From Lachnospiraceae bacterium (GTDB lineage: Bacteria > Bacillota > Clostridia > Lachnospirales > Lachnospiraceae): a stretch of 64,000 bases of DNA. A program made the position numbers and the translations under genes. This document shows positions 7,996-18,325 of this stretch, one piece after another (position 1 is the first letter of the stretch; each line of letters opens with the position of its first letter). Location: NCBI GenBank assembly GCA_910575275.1, contig CAJTEE010000001.1:310001-374000 (forward strand), read 5' to 3'. The notes under the pieces were generated by a model. It was not told where the DNA came from, searched no databases, and saw only the letters and a program-made list of their open reading frames with translations.

Positions 7996-9312
7996 TTACT
8001 GCCGCACCGTTAAAAGATAATTTGCAAACTGCTGCGCCGTCCGTCCGGAGAGCCCGCCTCCGCGCATCTCGAACCGATTGGCCTCATAGCAGATCTCCTC
8101 GTCAGTCATCTCCTCCACGGCAATGCCGGCCCGGCGGGCGAGTGCCACGGCCATCTCGTTAAACCCGGCCTTATTGGGCTTTGCAAAGTAAATGGTCAGG
8201 CCAAACCGGTTTACCAAGGACAGCTTTTCCTCCATCGTGTCGGAGCGGTGCAGGTCCTCGCTGTGTTCCATGTCATCCCGGTCGCGTCCGGTCTCCTTGA
8301 TCAAATGCCGCCTGTTCGAAGTCGCATAGATCAGGATATTGTCCGGCTTTGTCTCAACGCCGCCCTCGATGACCGCCTTTAAGAACTTATATTCGATCTC
8401 AAACTCCTCAAACGACAGATCATCCATATAAATGATAAACCGGTAATTCCGGTTCTTGATCTGCGCGATGATGGCCGACAGATCCTTGAACTGATGCTTG
8501 TAGATCTCGATCATGCGCAGGCCCTGCGGATAAAACTGGTTGACGATCGCTTTGACGCTCGTGGATTTTCCGGTCCCCGAATCGCCGAACAGCAGCACGT
8601 TATTGGCCGCTTTGCCCTCGACGAACGCCCGGGTATTCTCCACAAGCTTTTTCTTTTGCAGCTCATACCCGATCAGATCCTCAAGCATCACCGTATCCAT
8701 GTTGTTGATCGGCAAAAAGCGCACCGTGCCGTCGCCGTTTCCCGTGATACGGAACGCCTTGTTTAGGCCGAACATGCCGACGCCGTAATCGCGGTAAAAG
8801 TCGGTCACGTACGTGAAAAACGTCTCGGCATCTACAGCCGTTTCCAGACGCTCGCTTAATGCCCGCACCTTCTCACTGACGTTTTTATTGTACATCAGCT
8901 CCTTCTTGCGGATCGCCTGATAGTGCGTCAGATGTGTAAAGCAGTCAATCGAAAGCTCCCTCTCCAGCCAGGAAAAGTCATAGGCAAAGAGCTTCCTATA
9001 CATCTCAAAATCATGCTTTACGAAATAATTGACCGTCCCCTCCTGCGCCCCCGTTTTCTCACAGACCAGACTGAACGGATTTTCGCTGGTGATCAGCAAA
9101 AAGGTCAGGTAATTGTGCCACAGATTCCTGTCAAACGCGTAATCCGTCGCGATCACTAAAAGCTCCTTCACCTGGCCGAATACGCGCGTCCGCAGCACAT
9201 CCTTTGACTCCGCGCCGCTTTTTAACTTAGCGCATATGTCGGAAAGCTGCCAGAGGATCGAATCCTTTGGCAGTTTCCCGTAAACAAGCAGATTTGATAA
9301 AATCCGGTTCAT
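7996..9312 (-). CDS. DUF815 family AAA+ ATP-binding protein
   Basis: A 438-residue protein of the DUF815 AAA+ family, whose biochemical role is not established. The Walker A GDSGTGKST is at about residues 243-251, Walker B FIIYMDD near 292-298, and the sensor-like IYATSNRRHL near 328. The start is set at 9312 (MNRILSNLLVYG) because it lies one base after the ilvD stop codon, typical of translational coupling. Upstream in-frame ATGs (9360, 9351) would sit inside ilvD and lack ribosome sites. It is the last gene of the ilvBNCD transcription unit, an unexpected partner for amino-acid synthesis. Confidence 0.85.
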   Translation of the reverse strand: MNRILSNLLVYGKLPKDSILWQLSDICAKLKSGAESKDVLRTRVFGQVKELLVIATDYAFDRNLWHNYLTFLLITSENPFSLVCEKTGAQEGTVNYFVKHDFEMYRKLFAYDFSWLERELSIDCFTHLTHYQAIRKKELMYNKNVSEKVRALSERLETAVDAETFFTYVTDFYRDYGVGMFGLNKAFRITGNGDGTVRFLPINNMDTVMLEDLIGYELQKKKLVENTRAFVEGKAANNVLLFGDSGTGKSTSVKAIVNQFYPQGLRMIEIYKHQFKDLSAIIAQIKNRNYRFIIYMDDLSFEEFEIEYKFLKAVIEGGVETKPDNILIYATSNRRHLIKETGRDRDDMEHSEDLHRSDTMEEKLSLVNRFGLTIYFAKPNKAGFNEMAVALARRAGIAVEEMTDEEICYEANRFEMRGGGLSGRTAQQFANYLLTVRQ

Positions 9313-9313
9313 C

Positions 9314-10960
9314 TTATTCGACGATTGCTCCCTTATCTGCGGAGGAAACATTCTTCGCATACCGTTTTAAGTATCCGGTTAACTCCCTCTGCTCCTTCAG
9401 TTTCATTGTTTTCTTTCTCTCAGAAAGCTCCTCATCCGAAACGAGCAACTTTAAGCTGTAGTTCGGGATGTCGATCGCAATCCGGTCCCCATCCTTTATA
9501 TAAGCGATCGGGCCGCCCGCAGCCGCCTCCGGAGAGATATGGCCGATTGCCGCGCCGCAGGATGCGCCGGAGAAGCGGCCGTCGGTCAAAAGCGCGACCG
9601 TCGTGTCTAACTTCATGCCGACAATCGCGGAGGTCGGCGAGAGCATTTCCCGCATACCCGGGCCGCCGGCCGGCCCCTCGTAACGAATCACGACCACGTC
9701 GCCCGAGACAATCTTCCCATCGTAGATCGCCGCAATGGCCTCCTCCTCGGAATCGAAGCAGCGGGCCGTCCCTGTGTTTACAAGCATCTCTGGCTTCACG
9801 GCGGAGCGCTTCACGATCGCGCCGTTGGGCGCCAGGTTGCCGAACAGGACGGCCAGACCGCCCGTCTTGGAGTACGGATCGGACAAAGGACGGATCACCT
9901 CCTCGTCGCGGTTTACGGCCTTTGCCACGTTCTCCGCCAGGGTCTTTCCGGTCACGGAGAGGCATTCCCCATGGAGCATCCCGGCGTCAAGAAGCTCCTT
10001 CATAACGGCCGAGATCCCGCCAGCCTTCATGAGATCCTGCATATGGTGATGGCCCGCCGGCGCCAGATGGCAGAGGTTCGGGGTCTTTTCACTGATCTCG
10101 TTGATCATATGAAGGTCAAGGGCAATCCCCGCCTCGTGGGCGATCGCCAGAAGGTGCAGTGCCGAGTTTGTCGAGCAGCCGAGCGCCATGTCGGTCGTCA
10201 GCGCGTTCTCAAACGCCTTTTCGGTAACAATGTCGCGCGGGCGGATGTCCTTCTTAAGAAGCGTCATGACCTGCATGCCCGCGGTCTTGGCAAGGCGGAT
10301 GCGCTCCGCGTAGACCGCCGGGATCGTCCCGTTCCCCGGAAGGCCAAGGCCCAGAGCCTCGGTCAGGCAGTTCATGGAATTGGCCGTAAACATACCCGAG
10401 CAGGAACCGCATCCCGGGCAGGAGCTTCCTTCGATCTCGGCCAGCTCCTCGTCGTCGATCAGATTTGCCTTTCTTGCACCGACCGCCTCGAACACCGAGT
10501 TTAAATCTCTCTGATCCAGCGAAAGCATCGGGCCGCCCGATACGAAGACGCATGGCAGGTTTAAGCGCAGGGCTGCCATCAGCATACCCGGCACGATCTT
10601 GTCACAGTTCGGGATAAAAACCAGAGCGTCGAAGCAGTGGCCCTTTACCATGCATTCCACGGTATCGGCAATCAGCTCTCGGGAGCTTAACGAAAAACGC
10701 ATCCCCTCATGGCCCATGGCGATGCCGTCGCAGACGCCGATTGTGTTAAACTCCATCGGCGTACCGCCGGCCGCTAGGACGCCGTCCTTGACCGCCCGGG
10801 CGATGGTCTGTAGGTGTACATGGCCCGGCGCGATCTCATTGAACGAGTTGACGACGCCGATAAACGGGCGGCGCATCTGCTCGTCGTTGTAGCCGTCCGC
10901 CTTTAAAAGGGAGCGGTGAGGCGCATGCTCCACGCCCGCCTTAACCTGATCTGAATTCAT
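9314..10960 (-). CDS. ilvD: Dihydroxy-acid dehydratase
   Basis: 548 residues. Dehydrates 2,3-dihydroxy-isovalerate and 2,3-dihydroxy-3-methylvalerate to the 2-keto acids for valine, leucine and isoleucine. Conserved cluster-region cysteines are C77 ([12 protein letters not shown]), C119 ([10 protein letters not shown]) and the CPGCGSC segment at 181-187. The C-terminal [14 protein letters not shown] active-site loop is present. Length and motifs are those of biosynthetic IlvD, unlike the longer sugar-acid paralogue at 15.8 kb. It lies 27 bases after ilvC in the ilvBNCD operon. Confidence 0.96.
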   Translation of the reverse strand: MNSDQVKAGVEHAPHRSLLKADGYNDEQMRRPFIGVVNSFNEIAPGHVHLQTIARAVKDGVLAAGGTPMEFNTIGVCDGIAMGHEGMRFSLSSRELIADTVECMVKGHCFDALVFIPNCDKIVPGMLMAALRLNLPCVFVSGGPMLSLDQRDLNSVFEAVGARKANLIDDEELAEIEGSSCPGCGSCSGMFTANSMNCLTEALGLGLPGNGTIPAVYAERIRLAKTAGMQVMTLLKKDIRPRDIVTEKAFENALTTDMALGCSTNSALHLLAIAHEAGIALDLHMINEISEKTPNLCHLAPAGHHHMQDLMKAGGISAVMKELLDAGMLHGECLSVTGKTLAENVAKAVNRDEEVIRPLSDPYSKTGGLAVLFGNLAPNGAIVKRSAVKPEMLVNTGTARCFDSEEEAIAAIYDGKIVSGDVVVIRYEGPAGGPGMREMLSPTSAIVGMKLDTTVALLTDGRFSGASCGAAIGHISPEAAAGGPIAYIKDGDRIAIDIPNYSLKLLVSDEELSERKKTMKLKEQRELTGYLKRYAKNVSSADKGAIVE

Positions 10961-10987
10961 AGCTTTCTCCTCCTCAAACTCGTATGC

Positions 10988-12546
<1,559 letters not shown>

Positions 12547-12576
12547 ATTTCCCTATCCTTTCCAAACCCGCCTGTT

Positions 12577-14238
12577 TTAATCTTTGACGATCATGTCCTT
12601 GGCCGAGCGTCCCGGGGGGATCATCGGGAGAACCTTTTCATCCATGTCGATGTGGCAGTCGATCAGGACCGGCCCCTGCGCCTGATCCGCAGCATCCAGC
12701 GCGTTTCTCAAATCCTCCATCGTGTAGGCCGCAAACCCCCGCGCGCCGAAAGCCCCTGCCAGCGCCGGAAAATCGGTCGCGCGGTCCAAGACCGTGCCGG
12801 AATAATGGCAGTCATAAAAGATCGTCTGCCACTGCCTGACCATGCCTAAGACGTCGTTGTTCATCAGGATAATCGTAAGCGGAAGCTCCTGGCTGACCGC
12901 GGTCGCCATCTCGTTTAAATTCATACCGAAGCTCCCGTCTCCGGTGATGAGAATCGTCCGCTTCCTTCCGTTTGCGATACATCCGCCAATCGCCGCGCCG
13001 AGGCCGTATCCCATGGTCCCAAGCCCGCCGGAGGTCAGAAGCCGTTTGGGCTTTTCAAAGCTAAAATACTGCATGGTCCACATCTGATGCTGCCCTACGT
13101 CGGTCGCAACGACCGTATCAACGTCCGTATGTCTGTGGACCTCCTCGATGATTGTCTGCGGCCCGAACTCCTTTGCCGGCGGAAGCACGGCTGCCCGCTT
13201 ATATTCCTCGACCTGCGAAAGCCATTCCGGATGCGGACATTCGGGCGTCACCTTCAAAAGCTCTGCCAGTATCTTCTTTACGTCGCCCCACATGCTGATG
13301 TCGGGATTAACGTTTTTCCCGATCTCCGCCCGGTCGATGTCAATGTGCACCGTCATACATTTCTTTGTGTATTCCTCCAGGTCTCCGGTCGCGCGGTCCG
13401 AGAAACGCACGCCCACTGCCAGCAGGAAATCACATTCCGACTGTGTTTTGATCGACGCATACTTTCCATGCATGCCGCACATCCCCACGTTTAGCGGATC
13501 GGATGCCGGAACCGAAGTGAGACCCATCATGGACAGGCCGATCGGGGCGTTTATGCGTCTGGCGAGCTCTAAGACCTCCCGCTCCGCTCCCGAGGCCAGC
13601 ACGCCTCCTCCCGCATAAATAAACGGCCGCTTTGCTCTTTTCACCATATCCAGATACTGCGAAAGCCCGTTTAGGCTTGTCTCCTGCTTCTTCATCACAG
13701 AAGGAACCCGTAGATTCTCCACATACTCGCATTCCTCAATCTGCACATTCTTCGGAATGTCGATGAGCACCGGCCCCTTGCGCCCCGTATTGGCGATCTC
13801 AAACGCCTCAATAATGGTCCGCTGCAGATCCCGTACATCCCGCACCATAAAATTGTGCTTGACAATCGGCTGCGTAATGCCGACAATATCCACCTCCTGG
13901 AACGAGTCCTTTCCCAGATTCTCCACCGCCACGTTACCGGTAACCGCCACCATCGGCACCGAATCGAGATAGGCGTTCGCGATCCCTGTCACAAGATTGG
14001 TCGCTCCCGGGCCGCTGGTCGCCAAAACGACGCCGGTCTTCCCGCTCGCTCTTGCGTAGCCGTCGGCCGCGTGCGCCGCCCCCTGCTCATGCGCCGCGAG
14101 GACGTGCCGAATCCGGCCGGAGGCGAGATACAGTTCGTCATAAATGTTTAAGACGGCCCCGCCCGGATAGCCGAATATTACCTCCACACCCTGACGGATC
14201 AGTTCTTCCACCAGGATCCGTGAACCACTCATTTTCAT
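12577..14238 (-). CDS. ilvB: Acetolactate synthase, catalytic subunit
   Basis: 553 residues. A ThDP-dependent enzyme forming acetolactate from two pyruvates, the first committed step to valine and leucine, and acetohydroxybutyrate for isoleucine. The catalytic Glu is in AAHEQGAAHAADGYARASG near residue 51. The ThDP/Mg2+ motif is GDGSFGMNLNEMATA with the paired NN a little later. The start at 14238 follows AAGGAG at a good distance; a second ATG two codons in is possible. It is the first structural gene of ilvBNCD-DUF815, behind an attenuator. Confidence 0.96.
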   Translation of the reverse strand: MKMSGSRILVEELIRQGVEVIFGYPGGAVLNIYDELYLASGRIRHVLAAHEQGAAHAADGYARASGKTGVVLATSGPGATNLVTGIANAYLDSVPMVAVTGNVAVENLGKDSFQEVDIVGITQPIVKHNFMVRDVRDLQRTIIEAFEIANTGRKGPVLIDIPKNVQIEECEYVENLRVPSVMKKQETSLNGLSQYLDMVKRAKRPFIYAGGGVLASGAEREVLELARRINAPIGLSMMGLTSVPASDPLNVGMCGMHGKYASIKTQSECDFLLAVGVRFSDRATGDLEEYTKKCMTVHIDIDRAEIGKNVNPDISMWGDVKKILAELLKVTPECPHPEWLSQVEEYKRAAVLPPAKEFGPQTIIEEVHRHTDVDTVVATDVGQHQMWTMQYFSFEKPKRLLTSGGLGTMGYGLGAAIGGCIANGRKRTILITGDGSFGMNLNEMATAVSQELPLTIILMNNDVLGMVRQWQTIFYDCHYSGTVLDRATDFPALAGAFGARGFAAYTMEDLRNALDAADQAQGPVLIDCHIDMDEKVLPMIPPGRSAKDMIVKD

Positions 14239-14271
14239 ATGTCTGCTCCTTCACTCAGTTGTGTATCATCC

Positions 14272-14302
14272 AAAAAGCCTCGCAGCGTGTACTGCAAGGC
14301 TT
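14272..14302 (-). terminator. Attenuator terminator upstream of ilvB
   Basis: An 11-bp stem (14275-14285 paired with 14292-14302, one G-U pair) with a 6-base loop, followed on the minus strand by TTTTT. It lies 36 bases after the leader-peptide stop and 34 bases before ilvB, the position of a transcription attenuator. Confidence 0.85.
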
Positions 14303-14337
14303 CCGTTTCATTCCGTTTCAATTTCGGCATGTCGTGG

Positions 14338-14442
14338 TCAGATCACCTTTGATTCAGCACAGCGCAAACAAGCATTCTCGTTTATGACGATAATGCTGAC
14401 AATAATTCGAATTACGACGGCTGTCAGAATCAGGTTCGTCAT
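14338..14442 (-). CDS. ilv operon leader peptide (attenuation)
   Basis: A 34-codon frame that begins MTNLILTAVVIRIIVSIIVI and ends ESKVI then TGA. Twelve of the first 20 residues are Ile, Val or Leu, the regulatory amino acids of the operon. A GAGGAG sequence lies upstream, and the ilv attenuator hairpin follows the stop. By analogy with enterobacterial ilv leaders, stalling at the branched-chain codons would favour an antiterminator and allow ilvB expression. The antiterminator pairing has not been modelled here. Confidence 0.8.
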   Translation of the reverse strand: MTNLILTAVVIRIIVSIIVINENACLRCAESKVI

Positions 14443-14498
14443 GCTCTCTGCGCTCTCCTCTCACTAAATTTCAAGGGCTGCGTCCGACTTTGCATCCT

Positions 14499-14526
14499 AT
14501 TATACATTGTTCGTGAAAAAATGCAA
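14499..14526 (-). promoter_or_regulatory. ilv operon promoter
   Basis: Minus-strand TTGCAT (14521-14526) and TATAAT (14499-14504), 16 bases apart, about 50 bases upstream of the leader-peptide ATG. It is the only good promoter-like pair seen before the ilv genes. Confidence 0.65.
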
Positions 14527-14565
14527 GTGTTTTATTTTTATGCCTGCCATAGCCTCCGGTTATTT

Positions 14566-14709
14566 ATTACTGTACACAGGTTCCCTGTGAACGTAACCGC
14601 ATATGCCCATTTGAAATCGCCTGCGGCGATGGGGCATATGCTTTGGCTCGATAACGGTATTGGCTCATGACGAATCAGCGGAGTGATTTGTCATGGAGTG
14701 AACAGTAAC
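14566..14709. repeat. Cluster of three hairpins sharing a repeat with 46.5 kb
   Basis: At 14566-14597 is a degenerate copy of the hairpin found intact at 46527-46559 (core ACAGGTTCC flanked by TGTTCAC / GTGAACA). A half-copy GTGAACAGTAAC is at 14698-14709. Between them are two more stems: GCATATGCCCAT (14599-14610) with ATGGGGCATATGC (14629-14641), and CATGACGAATCA (14666-14677) with TGATTTGTCATG (14684-14695). The arrangement suggests a small non-coding mobile or RNA element. Confidence 0.6.
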
Positions 14710-14962
14710 GGTTATTTATACGTTATTCTTTAATCTTGTCGAGCTCCGTCAGGTTGATTCCAGAGGCGGTTAAAATAATTTTTAATTCAATATAGAAGCA
14801 TGAATTTCTAAACCCTTGAAAACTCCTCTATATTTCTTTGCAACATTTCCTTATCTGCCATGGCTCTACCTGCATTCTATAAACATGGTTTATAGAATGC
14901 TTTCATTATAGCAGTAAGCAGTTCAAGTGTAAAGCCCTCCCTTCTCCCCATCAAAGCCCCCG
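14710..14962. other. Intergenic stretch with 13-bp palindrome and possible gene scraps
   Basis: A perfect 13-bp inverted repeat with a 3-base loop lies at 14872-14900 (GCATTCTATAAAC / GTTTATAGAATGC), looking like an operator or a hairpin without a T tail. Downstream on the minus strand a short frame starts MADKEMLQRNIEEFSRV and stops. Further on, another frame reads IILTASGINLTELDKIKE and stops. Together they may be scraps of one small decayed gene controlled by the palindrome. No intact gene is present. Confidence 0.35.
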
Positions 14963-15724
14963 TCACTCCCCCTTTAAAAACACAAACAGATTCCTCTCCG
15001 ACCGCTCCTTCTCATATCGGTATCCCAGCCGGTCGAACTCCTTTAGCGCCTCCGGCCCTTTTGCCTCCCGCTCCGCCAGAAACCGCACCATCTCCCCGCG
15101 TGCCATCTTCGCCTCGGTCGCCTTTACCTTTACCTTCCCGCCTTCAAGTGTCCCGAACACACAGGTCACAAACCGCATGTCCGGCGAAAGATACGGCTCA
15201 ACCGCCCGGCTGTACTCCCTGGAAGCCAGGTTTACAAGGACGCGATCTGTCTCATCCTGCATTCCGCCGGTCAGCTCCCGGTACAGGAAATCCCCCCAAA
15301 ACCCATACAAATCCTTCCTCCCTTCCACGGAGAGCCTCGCCTGCATCTCCAGCCGGTACGGGGTTACCCGGTCATCCGGACGCAGGATCCCGTAGAGGCC
15401 GCTTAAGATCCGCAGATGCTCCTTCACATACATCCATTGCCGTTCGGAAAACAGCTTCGGAGCCATATACTGATACTGGATCCCTATGTACGCAAGAAGC
15501 GCCGGCGTCCGGGCGCGGGAGAGCTCCATCTGCCGATACCGCAGAAAATTCTCGTGCGTGATCGCAGCATTGGCCCCGAACACACGCTGAAGCTCCCCCT
15601 CCGTCATGGCCTTAAGCCGTTCGCACAAGACCTGCGCCCGCGAAAGATACACCGGCAATTCTCCCGCCTCAAATAAATCGTCGCATTCCTCCATCCGCTT
15701 CGCCGGTGAAATAATAATTTTCAT
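14963..15724 (-). CDS. yaaA: Peroxide stress protein YaaA (DUF328)
   Basis: 253 residues, full length for the YaaA family. YaaA limits free intracellular iron during hydrogen peroxide stress in E. coli and binds DNA. Family landmarks are the N-terminal IIISPAKRME, the central GLYGILRPDDRVTPYRLEM near residues 110-128, and NLASREYS with the C-terminal KGPEALKEFDRLGYRY. It is separated from the dehydratase upstream by a strong terminator and is probably its own unit. Confidence 0.92.
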   Translation of the reverse strand: MKIIISPAKRMEECDDLFEAGELPVYLSRAQVLCERLKAMTEGELQRVFGANAAITHENFLRYRQMELSRARTPALLAYIGIQYQYMAPKLFSERQWMYVKEHLRILSGLYGILRPDDRVTPYRLEMQARLSVEGRKDLYGFWGDFLYRELTGGMQDETDRVLVNLASREYSRAVEPYLSPDMRFVTCVFGTLEGGKVKVKATEAKMARGEMVRFLAEREAKGPEALKEFDRLGYRYEKERSERNLFVFLKGE

Positions 15725-15746
15725 ATTCTCTGTCTCCTTACAGTCC

Positions 15747-15788
15747 CAAAAAAGCGAAGGTCCCCAAACCGGGCCCCTCGCTTTTTTT
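15747..15788. terminator. Bidirectional-looking terminator between dehydratase and yaaA
   Basis: AAAAAAGCGA pairs with TCGCTTTTTT around a GC-rich interrupted stem (GG..CCC / GGG..CC). The T run on both strands makes it a strong candidate; on the minus strand it would end the FadR-dehydratase transcript. Confidence 0.75.
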
Positions 15789-15797
15789 GTCCTTTCC

Positions 15798-17582
15798 TTA
15801 TTCCATATAGGCGCCCTTCATCGCGCTCACCGCATGTTCGGCAAACAGCTTTAAAAGGCCCTTCCGGTATTTGCTCGTAAAGCCCTTCCAGCTCTTTTTC
15901 CGCTCCGCGAGCACCACCTCGATCTCCTCGGGCGTCTTCTCCTCTCCCGCGATCCCCACGATCGCAAGAACGCGGTTTTCCACGTCAAGCCGGATCAAAT
16001 CCCCCTCCTCGACGAGCGCAATCGGCCCGCCTGCGGCTGCCTCGGGAGAGACATGGCCGACCACCGGACCGCGGGAGGCGCCGGAAAAGCGGCCGTCCGT
16101 GATTAACGCCACGCTTGCCGCAAGCTTCGGGTCGGAGCAGATGGCCTCGCCGGTATAAAACATCTCCGGCATACCGCTCCCGCGCGGGCCCTCATACCGG
16201 ATAAAGACCGCGTCGCCGGGCTTCACCCGCCCGTGCAGAATCGCATCGATAGCCTCCTCCTCACTGTCATACGGCCTCGCGTTCAAAACCGCCTTGAACA
16301 TGTTTTTCGGGCAGGCCGTATGCTTGATCACCGCGCCCTCTGGAGCCAGATTCCCCTTAAGAATCGCAATGCTGCCGTCGGTTCCGATCGCATGGGCAAA
16401 ATCGCGGATGATATCCGTACGCTTAATTTCCCTGCCGACTACCCCGCTCATTTTTTTCAAAAGCTCGTCGCAGTGCTCATAAAAGCCGTTTTTCTTTAAT
16501 TCCTCCAAATTCTCCCCCAGCGTCTTCCCGGTGACGGTCATAACGTCCAGATGGAGCATGTCCTTAATCTCCTCCATGACTCTCGGGACTCCGCCGGCAT
16601 AGTAAAAATACTGCGCAGGCCAGTCGCCCGCCGGACGGATATTCAGAAGGTAGTGCGCGCCGCGGTGCATCCGGTCGAACGTATCCGCGTCGATCTCGAC
16701 CCCGAATTCATGTGCGATCGCCGGAATGTGCATGACGGCATTCGTCGATCCGGAGATCGCCGCATGGACCATGATCGCATTCTCAAAGCTCTTTAACGTC
16801 ACAATGTCCGCCGCCGTAATGCCCTGTTCAACGAGCGCCATAAGCTGCTTTCCCGCGTCATAGGCCGCCTGCAAAAGCTCCGGGGCCGTCGCCGGCATAA
16901 GGGCCATACCCGGCAGCATAAGCCCTAACGCCTCGGCCATGACCTGCATCGTCGAGGCCGTACCCATAAACGAGCATGCACCGCAGCTCGGACATGCGTG
17001 CTGCTTATAATAAGTAAGCTGTTCCTCCGGGATTTCCCCTCTCTCATACTGCGCGCTGAACTTTCCGATCTGTTCCAGTGTCAAAAGCTCGTTGATCGCG
17101 CAGCCCGGATCATTCTCCACATACTCAGGAACAACCACGGTCGCCTCCATGACGCCGCCGGTCACGACGATCGCGCTCATCTCCTTTAAACGGCCGATGC
17201 TCATAAGCATCGCCGGAACCGCCTTGTCACAGCTCGCGATAAAGACGCCGCCGTCAAAGGTCGTCGCGTTTGCCTGCGCCTCCACCAAATTTACGATCGC
17301 ATCGCGGTGCGCCAGGGAATAATTGATGCCGTCATGTCCCTGTGCCATGCCGTCGCACATGTCGGTCGCAAAGTAACGGGCCGCCTTTCCGCCGTTTGCA
17401 TCCACCGCTTTCACGGCCTGCTCCACAAAACCGTCCAGATGGCTGGAGCCCGGATGGCTGTTTCCATAGGTGCTCTCGATTAAAATCTGCGGAATCCCCA
17501 GTTCCTCCTTCTTCCAGCCCATTCCCATCCGAAGCGGGTCCATCTCCGGCGCCAGCTTCCGCATTTCCTGGCTTCTTAACAT
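15798..17582 (-). CDS. IlvD/Edd family sugar-acid dehydratase
   Basis: 594 residues, longer than biosynthetic IlvD and in the range of aldonic-acid dehydratases of the family (gluconate, xylonate, arabinonate types), which make 2-keto-3-deoxy acids. Conserved Cys are C76 (MCDGMAQGHDG), C118 (ASCDKAVPAM) and CPSCGAC at 197-203, with GRFSGASRGPVVGH near the C-terminus. Its start overlaps the end of the FadR-type regulator by 7 bases, with GGAGG just upstream. The context of KDG kinase, KDPG aldolase and galactonate dehydratase at 23-26 kb favours a sugar-acid substrate; the exact one cannot be read from sequence. Confidence 0.85.
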   Translation of the reverse strand: MLRSQEMRKLAPEMDPLRMGMGWKKEELGIPQILIESTYGNSHPGSSHLDGFVEQAVKAVDANGGKAARYFATDMCDGMAQGHDGINYSLAHRDAIVNLVEAQANATTFDGGVFIASCDKAVPAMLMSIGRLKEMSAIVVTGGVMEATVVVPEYVENDPGCAINELLTLEQIGKFSAQYERGEIPEEQLTYYKQHACPSCGACSFMGTASTMQVMAEALGLMLPGMALMPATAPELLQAAYDAGKQLMALVEQGITAADIVTLKSFENAIMVHAAISGSTNAVMHIPAIAHEFGVEIDADTFDRMHRGAHYLLNIRPAGDWPAQYFYYAGGVPRVMEEIKDMLHLDVMTVTGKTLGENLEELKKNGFYEHCDELLKKMSGVVGREIKRTDIIRDFAHAIGTDGSIAILKGNLAPEGAVIKHTACPKNMFKAVLNARPYDSEEEAIDAILHGRVKPGDAVFIRYEGPRGSGMPEMFYTGEAICSDPKLAASVALITDGRFSGASRGPVVGHVSPEAAAGGPIALVEEGDLIRLDVENRVLAIVGIAGEEKTPEEIEVVLAERKKSWKGFTSKYRKGLLKLFAEHAVSAMKGAYME

Positions 17583-18301
17583 ATACGTCCTCCTTTCAGA
17601 GAATTCAGGTCCTCGCCGTTTTTTAAAGCCGCATGCCTTAATAACTGGCGGTTCAGTTCCAGATGCATCCGCATCATATCCTTTGCCCAGTCCGGATCCC
17701 GATGTATGAGCGCCTCCAGGATGTCCCGGTGCGTTGCCACAGACTCGGGCTCATACTCTCTCTGTGTGTAGTGAATAAACATTTCCACGGCCTTTTCCAG
17801 GATCGGGTACAGATTCGAGGCCACCAGATTCCGGCTCGCCTCGAGAACCGCCATGTGGAAACGAATATCCACATCAAGCCGTTTCTGTCCGGATGCCGAC
17901 AGGCTGTCCATCTGATCGCAGATCTCTTTCAGCTCTGCGAGCTGTTCATCGGTTGCGTTAAGAGCCGCTGCATAAGCGAGCTGCGGTTCCAAAAGATAAC
18001 GCACCTCCAGAAGATCCCAGGCAAGCTTGACCTGATCGTGAAGAAGATTCAGGCCAAGCGGATCATCCGCCACCCCCTTTTTCTCGGATACATAGGTCCC
18101 TGAACCATGGCGGGATTCCAGGACGTTTCGCGATACGAGAAGGCGGATCGCCTCACGTACTGTACTTCGGCTCACGCCCAGAGCATCGGTCAATTCCATC
18201 TCGGTCCCGATCTTATCTCCCGGCCCAAGCCCTCGTTCCCTGATGTTTTCAATGATCCGGTCAGCCGCCTTCTCGGACAGCGTCTGCTCCCTCTCTGCCA
18301 T
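17576..18301 (-). CDS. GntR/FadR family transcriptional regulator
   Basis: 241 residues: an N-terminal winged helix (ELTDALGVSRSTVREAIRLL near residues 32-51, recognition helix RSTVREAIRLL) and a C-terminal all-helical FCD ligand domain with the metal-site histidines in FHMAVLEASRN and THRDILEAL. This subfamily typically senses organic acids or sugar acids and represses catabolic operons. It is embedded between the PLP enzyme gene (24 bases upstream) and the dehydratase (7-base overlap). It is the natural candidate to bind the TTGTnnnACAA palindromes at 23.3 and 23.6 kb. Confidence 0.9.
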   Translation of the reverse strand: MAEREQTLSEKAADRIIENIRERGLGPGDKIGTEMELTDALGVSRSTVREAIRLLVSRNVLESRHGSGTYVSEKKGVADDPLGLNLLHDQVKLAWDLLEVRYLLEPQLAYAAALNATDEQLAELKEICDQMDSLSASGQKRLDVDIRFHMAVLEASRNLVASNLYPILEKAVEMFIHYTQREYEPESVATHRDILEALIHRDPDWAKDMMRMHLELNRQLLRHAALKNGEDLNSLKGGRIC

Positions 18302-18325
18302 TGTATCCTTCCCCCATACCTGCCG

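Noticed and set aside
9325-10005. Long open frames antisense to ilvD, ilvB, clpB and other GC-rich genes
   Set aside because: They are shadows of strongly conserved genes, with Arg/Pro/Ser-rich low-information translations and no ribosome sites.
14239-14500. T-box riboswitch upstream of ilvB
   Set aside because: No T-box consensus or specifier-loop pattern was found; a leader peptide and terminator explain the region.
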